Positions 54,331 through 64,000 of a DNA stretch of 64,000 bases are shown piece after piece. The stretch is taken from contig NC_086172.1 in the NCBI RefSeq assembly GCF_023053635.1, positions 125,339,681-125,403,680 on the forward strand. The letters are read 5' to 3'. The stretch comes from Elgaria multicarinata webbii. Its lineage: Eukaryota; Chordata; Lepidosauria; Squamata; Anguidae. The translations under genes and the position numbers were made by a program. Positions within the stretch are counted from its first letter, which is position 1; every line of letters begins with the position of its first letter. The notes beneath the pieces were generated by a model. It was given only the letters and a program-made list of their open reading frames with translations. It had not been told where the DNA came from and made no database searches.

Positions 54331-55318
54331 ATGCTGAGTGGGGTACCGCAGGGCTCAGTCCTGGGCCCAGTGCTCTTCAACATTTTTATTAATGATTTGG
54401 ACGAGGAGGTGCAGGGAACGCTGATCAAATTTGCAGATGACACAAAATTGGGTGGGATAGCTAATACCCTGGAAGACAGAAACAAACTTCAAAGTGATCT
54501 TGATAGGCTGGAGTACTGGGCTGAAAACAACAGAATGAAATTTAATAGGGATAAATGCCAAGTTCTACATTTAGGAAATAGAAACCAAAGGCACAGTTAC
54601 AAGATGGGGGATACTTGGCTCAGCAATACTACAAACGAGAAAGATCTTGGAATTGTTGTAGATCGCAAGCTGAATATGAGCCAACAGTGCGATATGGCTG
54701 CAAGAAAGGCAAATGCTATTTTGGGCTGCATTAATAGAAGTATAGCTTCCAAATCACGTGAGGTACTGGTTTCTCTCTATTCGGCCCTGGTTAGGCGTCA
54801 TCTAGAGTATTGCGTCCAGTTCTGGGCTCCACAATTCAAGAAGGACGCAGACAAGCTGGAGCGTGTTCAGAGGAGGGCAACCAGGATGATCAGGGGTCTG
54901 GAAACAAAGCCCTATGAAGAGAGACTGAAAGAACTGGGCATGTTGAGCCTGGAGAAGAGAAGATTGAGGGGAGACATGATAGCACTCTTCAAATACTTGA
55001 AAGGTTGTCACCCAGAGGAGGGCCAGGATCTCTTCTCGATCCTCCCAGAGTGCAGGACACGGAATAATGGGCTCAAGTTAAAGGAAGCCAGATTCCAGCT
55101 GGACATCAGGAAAAACTTCCTGACTGTTAGAGTAGTACGACAATGGAATCAGTTACCTAGGGAGGTTGTGGCATCTCCCACACTAGAGGCCTTCAAGAGG
55201 CAGCTGGACAACCATCTGTCAGGGATGCTTTAGGGTGGATTCCTGCATTGAGCAGGGGGTTGGACTCGATGGCTTTGTAGGCCCCTTCCAACTCTGCTAT
55301 TCTATGATTCTATGATGA
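54331..55318 (+). mobile_element. CR1 LINE, young 5'-truncated copy
   Basis: An open frame of 300 codons (54331-55233) covers the C-terminal half of CR1 ORF2: SGVPQGSVLGPVLFNIFIND, the active-site box KFADDTKLGG, KCQVLHLGNRN, then [15 protein letters not shown] and LEAFKRQLDNHLSGML. The 3' UTR ends tctatgattctatgatg. There are no stops, and identity with 39404-40000 is very high, so the insertion is recent. The endonuclease and N-terminal RT are missing, as usual for CR1 copies. Confidence 0.93.
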
Positions 55319-55607
55319 GCAGAAAACTGGAGCTCCATCACACCTCTTTTTCTTCCTTGATATGCACCCACAATTTTGACCTCTGTTTCATTAGTGCAGC
55401 AAGCATTGGTCACTTTCATTGATGTGTTACCTTGTTCGCTCCTCCACCTCACCCCTTCTCCTTCCACCTCCAGTACATTGGTCCTTGTCGTTGATGAACG
55501 GCCACCTTCTCCCTTCTCTGGCTTTGTTGTCTAGCAGGGGTGTGCAGAGGAGGTCTGCTCTGTCCCAAATTGTTCTTTTTTCCGATAACCGCTCTATTTT
55601 AGCCTAT
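55319..55607. other. No recognisable feature
   Basis: Short intergenic stretch without a supported gene or repeat. Confidence 0.3.
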
Positions 55608-56157
55608 GGGAATTAACCAAAAGGTTTCAGCTCTGTCATTTTTAAAGATAAAGAGATGAAACTTGGCACCGTAATAGCGCTTAAGTAGGGCTTTAGGCAT
55701 GCCAAGTTTGAAGCAGATCAGTTCATCCCTTGATCTTTTTTTTAAGGAATTTTAATTTTTTTTCTCCTCAAACCATCTCCCCCCACCCCATAAACATACA
55801 CACACACACATCCCTCTTTGATTCTGTGTTAATTCATCCCTGCACATTTATGGAGGGAGCTTTTATCCTTTATTTTGGGGATGCACAGCTATGCATCCGC
55901 AAAGTAAAGGATAAAAGTTCCCTCCATATATGTGCAGGGGTGAATTAATGCAGAATCAAAGAGGTGTGTGTTTATATTTATGGGGGCGGGGAATGGTTTG
56001 AGGGGAGAAAAATTTAAAAATTCCTTAAAAATAATCAAAGGATGAACGCATCTGGCATGCCTAAAGCCATACTTAAGAGCTATCACACTGCCAAGTTTCA
56101 TCTCTTTAACTTTAAAAATAATGGAGATGCAAGCATTTTGGTTAATTTGCATAGGTG
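55608..56157. mobile_element. 0.55-kb palindromic foldback element
   Basis: The two halves pair over nearly the full length around a centre at about 55887. Matching pairs include ggaattaaccaaaaggttt with ttttggttaattt, aaagataaagagatgaaact with catctctttaactttaaaa, cctccatatatgtgcagggg with ccctgcacatttatggaggg, and tttgattctgtgttaattca with tgaattaatgcagaatcaaa. The mismatches suggest moderate age. It is non-coding. Confidence 0.75.
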
Positions 56158-56499
56158 GGGTGGGGTTGAAGCTGGTCAACCAACTCAGCACAAGCCTGTT
56201 TGTTCCACACAGCATGCTGGCGAGGGAGAACCACCTCACCCTCTTCTTTCGTCAGCAAGACCTCCCTTCAAAGCAAACCACCACTCCCCCAACAAAGGAC
56301 ATAGCGGGAGGACAGCAATACTTGGCGGCGCTTTAATTCCGCCTGGCGGAAATAAGAGGGACTTTCCCTGCTCTAGGAAAACAAGAAAAATGGAGAGGAA
56401 GACATCCTACGAGTACCACGCTGCAACCTAGGCATGTCCAGAGTGCGATAAAACACTGGTGTGATGGTTGCCCCTGATCTACCTTGGCGTTATTTATTC
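56158..56499. other. No recognisable feature
   Basis: Transition from AT-rich intergenic DNA into the CpG island. The 129-codon frame here has no family signature. Confidence 0.3.
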
Positions 56500-57550
56500 G
56501 GTATCTTCCTTCTACAACCTCCGCCCAACGGGAGAAGAGGGGAGTGTTGCTCCTCCTTTCCCCTTCACAGAGCACTCTCCCTTGAGGGGGGGACGGAGGG
56601 GCAGCGGGGGGGGGCAGTCCACGTGCGGAAAGGCGCTGGCTTCGTCCAGGCAGGCTAGTTGTTTGGCGAGACTCCTCCTTCCCTCCCTTTCCCCTTCCTT
56701 CTGTCCTGCAGCCACGCCCGGGTCAGGTCTCCCGTCCTCGCCAACCCTTCTAATCTCGCTGCTGCTGCTGCTGCTACCCGGCCTTCGCCTGCCCCTTTAA
56801 ATCCTGGCGGAGGGCCGCCTCTTCCCCCTCCTACTCGCCAGGCCCGGCGCGTGAGGCGAGCTCGCGCTAGGGCGCAGGCGGAGCCGTCTCCGAGCGGCTG
56901 TTGCTTCGGTGAAGCAAGAGAGTTGAAGCAAGCAGCAGCAGGAACAGGAACAGGCAGAAGGAGGAAGAGAACGGCGGCGAAGGCGCGAGCGAACCGGAGG
57001 AAAGGCTGCCCTCGCCCCGCTCGCCAGGCAGCGCTGCTCCGCGTCTCGCCTCGACTTTTCTCCCCCCCCTCCTACCCCCGCCGCGTCGCGTCTGTTTTGC
57101 TTCGCTTTGGTCGCGGCGGGCCGCGGATGTTGCGTTGGCCGAGCCCTGCGACAAGAGGAGGAGACGGCTCCCTTCCCCTCCCCTCCCGCGCCGCTCCCAG
57201 CGCCAGCAGCCAAGGGCACGCGGGCCTTGCAGCAGCCCAGCCAGCCTTGGAGTTAGGAGGGGAATTGGGGAGCCGGCCGCCTTCCCTCCGGAACCAGCCG
57301 AGCTGTTGCTGGGTGAGTAGGTGGCCCGAGAGTGGGCTGTGAGAAGGAGGGGGAAATGTGAACGCGCGTCTTCCCTCCCTCCCTCCCTTTTTGGCTCTTT
57401 GTTAGCTGAATGTGGAGGAGGCGACTGCTGTGGGCGCAGACACGGCCGGGGGCGCCTGTCAGAGAGTTGCTCCGTCTTTCCCTCTTCCCTGGCACGCGCA
57501 CCTGCCCGTCTGCAGAGGCTGTGCCTCCGGGGGATTTAGGGCGCACTAGA
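56500..57550 (+). promoter_or_regulatory. CpG island promoter, presumed SUSD6
   Basis: A dense GC- and CpG-rich block with no repeat insertions stands out from the AT-rich flanks. It contains a CACGTG E-box-like ccacgtgcgg (about 56620) and a tttaaat box at about 56791. The many open frames, on both strands, are compositional. Orientation is taken from the splice donor at 57312/57313. Confidence 0.6.
56860..57312 (+). other. SUSD6: Presumed non-coding first exon, probably SUSD6
   Basis: The right edge is a strong donor, ttgctgg|gtgagtag, inside the CpG island. The left edge is not visible, and 56860 is a rough guess downstream of the tttaaat box. In human chr14q24, as I recall it, SUSD6 (a p53-inducible single-pass membrane protein with one Sushi domain, also called KIAA0247/DRAGO) lies next to CCDC177 on the opposite strand with a long first intron. 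The arrangement here fits. No Sushi-domain coding exon is seen in the window, so the name rests on synteny alone. Confidence 0.45.
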
Positions 57551-59739
57551 TACAGACGGTGATGAAGATGGATTTGAGGGACTGGGGGCGAAGGGCGGAA
57601 TGTTTGGAGCCCTGTTTTGTGTGGACTATCTGTGGAAAGAAGCTGTCAGTGTTTCCCCTCCCCCTTAGGGGATTAGACGATTCTCAAAGGCAAAGGAAGA
57701 AATCCCATTGCTTGGGACAGTTGAAAACTTGTCTGGGCGCAGTTGCTGTAGAAAAACCAGATCTCTAGTACTTCCTGGAGGATGTGCAAGAATAGGTCGT
57801 GCAGCCTCCCCCAATTCGGCGCCCTACAAACGAGTTAGACTACAACTCCCACCATCCCCAGCCATCACGATTCATGCTTGCTGGGGATGGTGGGAGATGC
57901 AGTCCAATAAATCTGGAGGGCGCTTGGTTGGGGAAGGCTAAATGCAGACATGACACTGTTTGGGGCTGCCTTCAGCTAAAGAGAAACCTTGGGCTAGTGA
58001 CTGAACAGAACTCGATCTTTACTTGCACCATGTAAAGCCCTCTCCCGATGGGTGGGGTGTGTGGTGGAATGACATTGTTGGGCTCTGGTAGTACTCAGTT
58101 TCTTTGTGTCTTGATCTGTAACTTGGGTGACATTTTGGGAATGCTGGATTTCCCGAGGAAAGTTGGGGCTATATGCAGCTGTGTTATTTAAAAAGAGAGC
58201 GAGTGTGTGAGAGAGAACCAGAGCAATCACTTGGGCTTTAAAAGATAAATTATTAGATTAAGTTTATATGCCTGTCTCAGTTTTAAAGTGTCATGAGAGG
58301 ATATGGCAATGAACAAGAATAAAAGGCTATTATCAGATTAAGAGAGTGCATGCATTACTTTCCTTTAATATGCTCTTTTGTGAAACTTTACGTAAGAATT
58401 GCTAATCGTATATAACATGGCCGGTGTACTGATCCTCTTTGGTCCTAATGACAGTCTACTAGCAAGCATCTAGAATATGTTTTGTAATCAACTTAGGCTG
58501 CAGTCCTATACATACCTGTCTTATCTGGGAGGAAGTTCCATTGAACTTAGTGGGACTTACTTCTGAGTATACATACATAGGACTATGCAGTTAACTCATA
58601 AGCTTACTGTTGAGTATTCTGATCTTCCTCTTTGTTAGTTCTCTTTTCTTAGAAAATGTATACGGGAAATCAACATGAAGTTATTTGCTGGAAGTGTTTC
58701 TATTTAAATTCTTTTGAATATTTGTTAATTGTGATACTTTTGTTCTAAATATTAGTTTAACATGGTACTGTTCTGATAATTAGTAAGCTACAGCTGGATT
58801 TTCCTACAAGGATTCTAGTCTGTCTGGTTCAACTTCTCAGATGTAGTGAATTTGGGCTTGCATATAAAAGCCGCCTTGCTAAGGGCTAAAATTTGTTATG
58901 ATTCCTGCTGCCTTCTGTTGTTGCTATATGCTGATAATTTGCTTCATAGAGTTCACATTCTTATCTTCTTAGTACATGTGTATGGGTACAATATCTGTCC
59001 CTATTAGTTTCCCTCCTCTTTGGGGTTGCATTATGTTTTAAAACTCTACTATTGTACAAATGTACAAACAACTGACTTGATTTATTCCCAATACTCAGCT
59101 TCTTGTTTGCTAAATAAAATCCCAGATCTTTTATTTGGAACAGTGTGTATAACTAATCGGCCTGTAAGTAAGCATACCAGTAGGCGGTTACCACTTCAGT
59201 ATCAAAAGTAGTGAGAGAATCAGGGGACTGGGGAAAAGCAAGAACTTTTGAGGCACTTGAATCTTGAGATTCTTTCAAAATGGTTATCTATTATAAGTCA
59301 ACTGAGTACATTTGACATTTACATTTGATTAATGTCTGAGCAGGCATCCACAAATTTGCTAGCTAACCCAACACTTTTGCGGTTGTTAGAATTTGTTTTG
59401 TGTGTTGCACGGCACATTCATAAGCACCTGCTCCACTCTTCAGATCCTAAGTATAGAAGTAGGGAGGTGGTGGGGGATCATACCTCCAATTTGTCATTCA
59501 GCCTAGCTGCCTTCTTCACCTTGAAGTTGGAGATGCAGGTGGAGTCCTTTCCTGTAGTTGTGCTGAGCTTTTGAGGCCTTCTGTGTGCTTCCGAAGTGCA
59601 GTGCAAGATTCTTGTCCCATCACCAAGTAAGTTTGGAGGAAAGCTGTGTTTTATCATGTCAGGTTCACTAGAGGGCAAAACAGTTGCCATGGCAGGTGGA
59701 AATGTAGGCCCAGCTGAGGAGTCACTTAATAGTCACTGA
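57313..59739 (+). other. Presumed SUSD6 intron 1, first part
   Basis: Contains a foldback MITE at 57800-57942 (tacaactcccaccatcccca pairing with tggggatggtgggagatgca) and a 'gggacttacttctgagta' repeat at 58495-58595. Otherwise it is AT-rich unique-looking sequence with no exon signature. Confidence 0.4.
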
Positions 59740-60055
59740 CTGGCTTCACACAAACCAATAGCCCACACTCAAGGTTATATATGGGCTGAGTGTGGGTTGT
59801 CGTTGAAACATGGGTTGTCACGTCTGAACCCAGCTGTGATAACAAACCATGGTTTCTTAACTACGAACAACTTACAGTTCTCAACTCAACTACTATCCTG
59901 AGTTCTCTTCATAGTTAACAAATCATGGTTTGTTAGTGCAGCTTGGTTTAGATAACACGACAACCCACTTTTCAACAACTCATGGTTCAATGAAAACCCA
60001 CACTCAGACCATACTCAACTCTTGAGTGTGGGTTATGATGTTGTATGAACCCAGT
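59740..60055. mobile_element. Large foldback element, 'cccacactcaag' family
   Basis: The left end ctggcttcacacaaaccaat and right end gttgtatgaacccag are inverted. Inner pairs are gcccacactcaagg with cttgagtgtgggtt and aaaccatggtttcttaacta with gttaacaaatcatggttt. agtcact occurs at both edges (59731-59737 and 60052-60058), possibly a target duplication. It is non-coding. Confidence 0.65.
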
Positions 60056-62454
60056 CACTATGTTGGCATGCTTCTGTTTTTAAGAAATGCTTGTTTTGGA
60101 GTTTTGAAGGGCCTCATATCTGATTGTATATCCTGCATCTAGTGTTGGCCTTAACTGGGAATAAGTAAAGATGTGGAAATTCCTTGATAATATTTGAAGT
60201 TCTTCACAACTTAGAAGAGCTGCCAATTTATTTCCTTATGCTTGCTTTGTGTTCCTGCAAATGTTGTTATACAATAAGGCTTTATTTGGCAAGATCCTTT
60301 CTGTCAATGTACAGGTTTTTATTAAAAGAGTAAGTTTGTATAGGACAGTCTTTTTCCCTTAAAGAACAATGAATGGCTTGGATCATAACTAATGCTCTGC
60401 AAACAGATGAGCTCCTTGTGCCCATGAAAGAGGCTTACAGTGGAAGAAGAGAGAAGGGATGTGATTTTTACCAATGCCTGTTCTACTCTGTGGCCCCTTA
60501 CTGTCTCCCCTGCTGTCCCAGAGGTCCCCTAATGCTCCAGATTTTTAGGTGTGCAAAGTGCTAAAGGGGGAATTGGTGAAAGTTCCCTCTCCCCTCTTTC
60601 ACTGGTTGGAGCATCTCATGAGCAGAACTCTGCTGAAGGATGCTCCTGCCAACAAAGTTTTAGTTAAGATCGAAGCCAATGTTTTTAACTAAGAAGGATG
60701 CTGTTTTGCTAATGTGTTCAGCATGTATAGTCATCTAAACCATTTGTGGTTTCTTGAACTATAATAGCTAAAACTTGCTGCTTTGGTCCTGAAAAAGAAG
60801 TAGGACAGTACTGGCACTTGGTGTCAACTTCAGTAATAAAATATACTTGCTTGTTCTAGAATTAGGGAAGGAGTGAAATATAAATGCAGAGCCCTAAGAA
60901 ATTAGCGGTCCTGGTATGGGAAGAAGCCATGTGGCCATGCCTCTTCGTGTTATTTGAGCCATGGGGCTCTGGCTTCTAGACCACAATGATAATATCCAAA
61001 GGGGGCCTTTGTTCCAGTGAACATAGTTTTGTTTAATACAAGTAAGCATGCTTTGGATTGGACTGCATGGCCAGATCCCCAGGCTTGTTCTTGTCTGGTT
61101 CTTTCCTTTGTAGGTAGCAGCATATGCCAGGCAGCAGCTCCATAAGTGGATTCTGTAGGAAGGGAGCAGAGGAGAGCATCTGAAACTTTTTCAGTCTACG
61201 TGCCTACTGGTAAGGGGCAGAGTCTGTGTTGTTACAACCACTGTTCTATTACAATGTCTTCTCAGGAACCTTGAGCTTCCTTGGAATCTTATTGGGGGTT
61301 CCCTCAGTGAGAAGAGCAGAAACAGGAAAGAAGCATCCCTGGTAGACAGCTACCCATTATTATTGATTTTCACCTCTAGTGAGCATTTGGGTATGTTTTG
61401 GGTCACTTTCTGTTCAAGAGGGCAACAATGAGGCCTGACTGGTGTGTCACATGAGTGGGTCCCAGAAACCTTTGCAATTTACTAAAGTTCCTTGGTTGAT
61501 GGTAGAAAGTTCTAAAAACCACTGTTTCTGTACGTAAATATCTACTCTTAGTTATTGTGGCCAAATTTTGGTTTTGCTTTCAATATGTGGTTATATAAAT
61601 CATAAGACCCAAGAGTACATTTATTGCTAAATAAGATAAACTCTATGGGTGCAGTACTAATACAGAGTTAGGCTTGAGTCTTGGTTGTAATTCAATCTTT
61701 TACCAAGTACTGAGTTTCTTGGACAAGTCACTCTCAGCCTCAGTTGCCTATCTGTAACATGGAAATAACAGTGATCTTCTTGATGGAGTTGTTAGGACAT
61801 AGCTGCAAAGTACATAGCATATTAGCATTTGTAATAAATTCTGCTATACATTTTTAGCCCACTCATTCTATGAATTATATAAAATACATTCAAATTTCTT
61901 CTAATAAAAGTCAAAATCATACATTATGTTTTAATCATCAGTGAAGAGCTCTGATATTCAAGTATTAAGTAAGCATGAAGAGATATAGGCTACCGGACTA
62001 GGTCAAATGGCCATGGAGCATTCTTTTATACCAATTTTGATGAGCTAAGTTTGTTTTTCAGGTTTGAATAGATAACCTTTAAAATTTCTTCTCTGCTTTC
62101 TGAACTATCTTCATACTGATGCACTGCAAGGGTATTGCAAGCCCATTGAGAATCTATGTAATATTACTTTTAAAATAATCCTTGTAAAAACATGGGGAGA
62201 CAAGGTGTTTACCACTAATCCCAAAACTATTCCTCTCCTCTCCCTCCCTCCCTCCGGATTGTCAACTCATTGTGCTTAAAACTTCTTTATTTTGTTGGAA
62301 AACCTGGTGGTAGATGTGTTGCTCCTGATGCATCAAAGTCAATACTAGCATGCTGGCCAATATTTTTTACCTGCGGCTTCTCTGTGCTGCTTTTGTTCTC
62401 TCCGTCCAATGGCCTACCAATGTGGTAGGTTGTTGAATTCTGTTTTTTTCATGT
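60056..62454 (+). repeat. Presumed SUSD6 intron 1, with one old MIR
   Basis: 61660-61850 is a diverged MIR-type SINE (gacaagtcactctcagcctc, agttgcctatctgtaacatg, gaaataacagtgatcttctt). The rest is AT-rich and unassigned, with a (CCCT)n run near 62240-62255. Confidence 0.45.
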
Positions 62455-63192
62455 TGTGTAAATTGGCCATACTAACAAACCATGGTTTGTTAACCACAAT
62501 GCAGAAAGAGAACCCATACTTCGGTTTTGGGTTGTTTAAACCATGGGTTGTCGTTATATGTGAACCCAAAACCATGGATGGTTTCACATGTGTACAGAGG
62601 TGATAGGCAAGAGCCCTACTACATGCCAGTACTACAGTGCGAAAAAGGCATTTCAGATATAGAGAGGGAGTGGGTGAAGGAGTAGGGTAACAACCCAGGG
62701 AATGTGAAAACAACCATAGTTTGTTTGTTTGTCTGCCAAACAAACCCTTGGTAGAGCAACGAACATGGTTTAGTATTGTGTGTGAGGTTTGTCTTGTTAA
62801 AACTGCTCAAGTCTTTGACCTCTGAAGCTATGTTTTCATGGTCGTAGTGGGGGAAATAAGCCATGGTCACTTATTTCCCCTGCAGTGTGTGCGGGGGTGG
62901 GGGATTTGCTTTATTACCCTTGGCAGCACAGCTTCCCCTGTTGTGTGAACCCAGCCAGGCTGTCTTATTGTTGTTGTAATAAGCCACCCCAGAACACTAT
63001 GGGTTTTGGGTGGTTTGCTGATCACGGCAACAAGCCACCCTGGTCGGGTTCATATGACATAGGAAGCTGTGCTGCTGAGGGTAATTATGGTAACCCACCC
63101 ACCCCGGCAGTATGTGACCAGCACATGCAGGATGGTTAACAAGTCATGGTGGTTTATTAACCCCCCCTGAGATCGTGTGAACCAGGTTAGTC
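62455..63192. mobile_element. Cluster of foldback elements, 'gtgtgaacccag' family
   Basis: Several inverted pairs occur here: aaaccatggtttgttaacca alone is a hairpin, tatatgtgaacccaaaacc pairs with gttttgggttgttt, and a later block has gttgtgtgaacccagccagg, aataagccaccccagaacac, gggttttgggtggtttgctg and cgtgtgaaccaggttagtc. The phrases are shared with 59740-60055. The element boundaries are unclear, and at least two copies seem fused or nested. Confidence 0.55.
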
Positions 63193-64000
63193 ATGAGTAA
63201 ATTCAGAATTATTTAGAGCATTCATATTTTTTGTTTGCTTCCATTACCTGTTCCAAGTATTTCTAATGAAGCTGTTAAGTAAGTTTAAACATAGAACAAC
63301 ACCAACAAAGAAAGATCAAGAATGGCAAATCTGACTATGCTAGCCTCCTGTACTTAAGGGGCATTGACAAGGCCAATTGGTTACCTGTGAAATGTGTGGA
63401 AAGAACTAACAAAATGACTTATAATTTGCTAGGAATCCTAGGGCTGTGGTGAACTAAACTAGATATGTACAATTTTAAGCAAGGAGCTTTTCTTACGCTT
63501 TTGGTGACAGATGTCCCAGTTATGCTGAATATCCCATGTATTCTAGCTGAATATCCCATGTATTCTAGCTGAATATCCCATGTATTCTACTTGTACATTC
63601 AGATTGGAACATTCATGACTATTAGTACTGTGCTTTGTTCCTTTATTATTAGATCCGGGGTTGGAAGAATTCCAGGCACCGGTCATTTAAGCATTTACTT
63701 CTCTTTACTTTCCCCCATCTTTGAGCAGTTATCAGTCACATTGTGAGTACATACGGCTGTGGAAAGAAATACAGGCCTTATGAATCTGAACTCTCTCCAT
63801 ATACTGAGGCAAGGACTGACATTTAAAGAGAACGTTGTGGGGAAAGGTCACAATGGATGCTTCCACTACAACTGGTTTGTTGTTTAACATTAATTATCGT
63901 TTATTAAAACTGAGTTTGCTCTGTTAGAAAAAGTTCTTGAAGAAGAGGTAAACCTGGGTCTTGTTATTTTAGCATTGGTCACTTAAATTTCCCCCCATCA
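63193..64000 (+). repeat. Presumed SUSD6 intron 1, with a 22-bp tandem repeat
   Basis: Three exact units of gctgaatatcccatgtattc+ta lie at 63524-63589. No exon is recognised up to the window end. Confidence 0.7.

Noticed and set aside
56659-57342. 227-codon frame in the right CpG island
   Set aside because: It is Arg/Pro/Ala-rich with frames open on both strands, and it runs through a strong splice donor. Best read as a 5' UTR.
57313-64000. Search for a SUSD6 Sushi-domain exon
   Set aside because: No frame with the expected cysteine pattern and splice sites was found. The coding exons are probably further right.

Overview
The window looks like a non-avian reptile nuclear genome, most likely a lizard (squamate). 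The grounds are the repeat landscape: CR1 LINEs ending in (ATTCTATG)n-type tails, many L2 LINE 3' ends with the phrase 'gcttcggctattgggcgg' followed by (AAAT)n, tRNA-derived CORE/MIR-like SINEs, palindromic DNA-transposon MITEs, and a DIRS tyrosine-recombinase retrotransposon. The species cannot be fixed from the sequence.

Only one host protein gene is clearly coded. It is CCDC177 (minus strand, 20241-22322), a 693-residue coiled-coil protein held in one uninterrupted frame, with a CpG island reaching back to about 24.4 kb where its promoter and probable non-coding first exon should lie. A second CpG island at about 56.5-57.55 kb, on the other side of 32 kb of repeat-rich DNA, ends in a strong plus-strand splice donor (57312/57313). 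By remembered synteny on human 14q24 (PLEKHD1 - CCDC177 - SUSD6 - SRSF5) it is best read as the promoter and first exon of SUSD6, with the rest of the window inside its first intron. That assignment is inference: no SUSD6 coding exon is visible.

Layout. 1-20 kb: intergenic DNA downstream of CCDC177, with an old dissected CR1 (1.86-3.42 kb), L2 pieces, SINEs, MITEs and a 105-bp in-frame minisatellite (18.15-18.45 kb). 20-24.4 kb: CCDC177 and its CpG island. 24.4-45 kb: intergenic, with a hAT element bearing a perfect 8-bp target duplication (26838-28576) nested in another inverted-repeat element, several families of foldback elements nested in each other (32.8-35.8 kb, 42.6-43.8 kb), and a young CR1 3' end. 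45.1-52.1 kb: an antisense L2 LINE split by a DIRS element (about 45814-51591) that looks whole, has inverted terminal repeats and an internal complementary region, and entered the L2 without target duplication. 52-56.5 kb: a young CR1 copy (54331-55318) and a 0.55-kb palindromic element. 56.5-64 kb: the presumed SUSD6 first exon and intron, with further large foldback elements.

No rRNA, genuine tRNA gene, CRISPR array or operon is present, as expected for a vertebrate. The most interesting structures are the DIRS insertion, whose TT crossover can be read from the flanking L2 frame; its internal complementary region; the hAT element with GC-rich cargo; and the multi-layer foldback nests.
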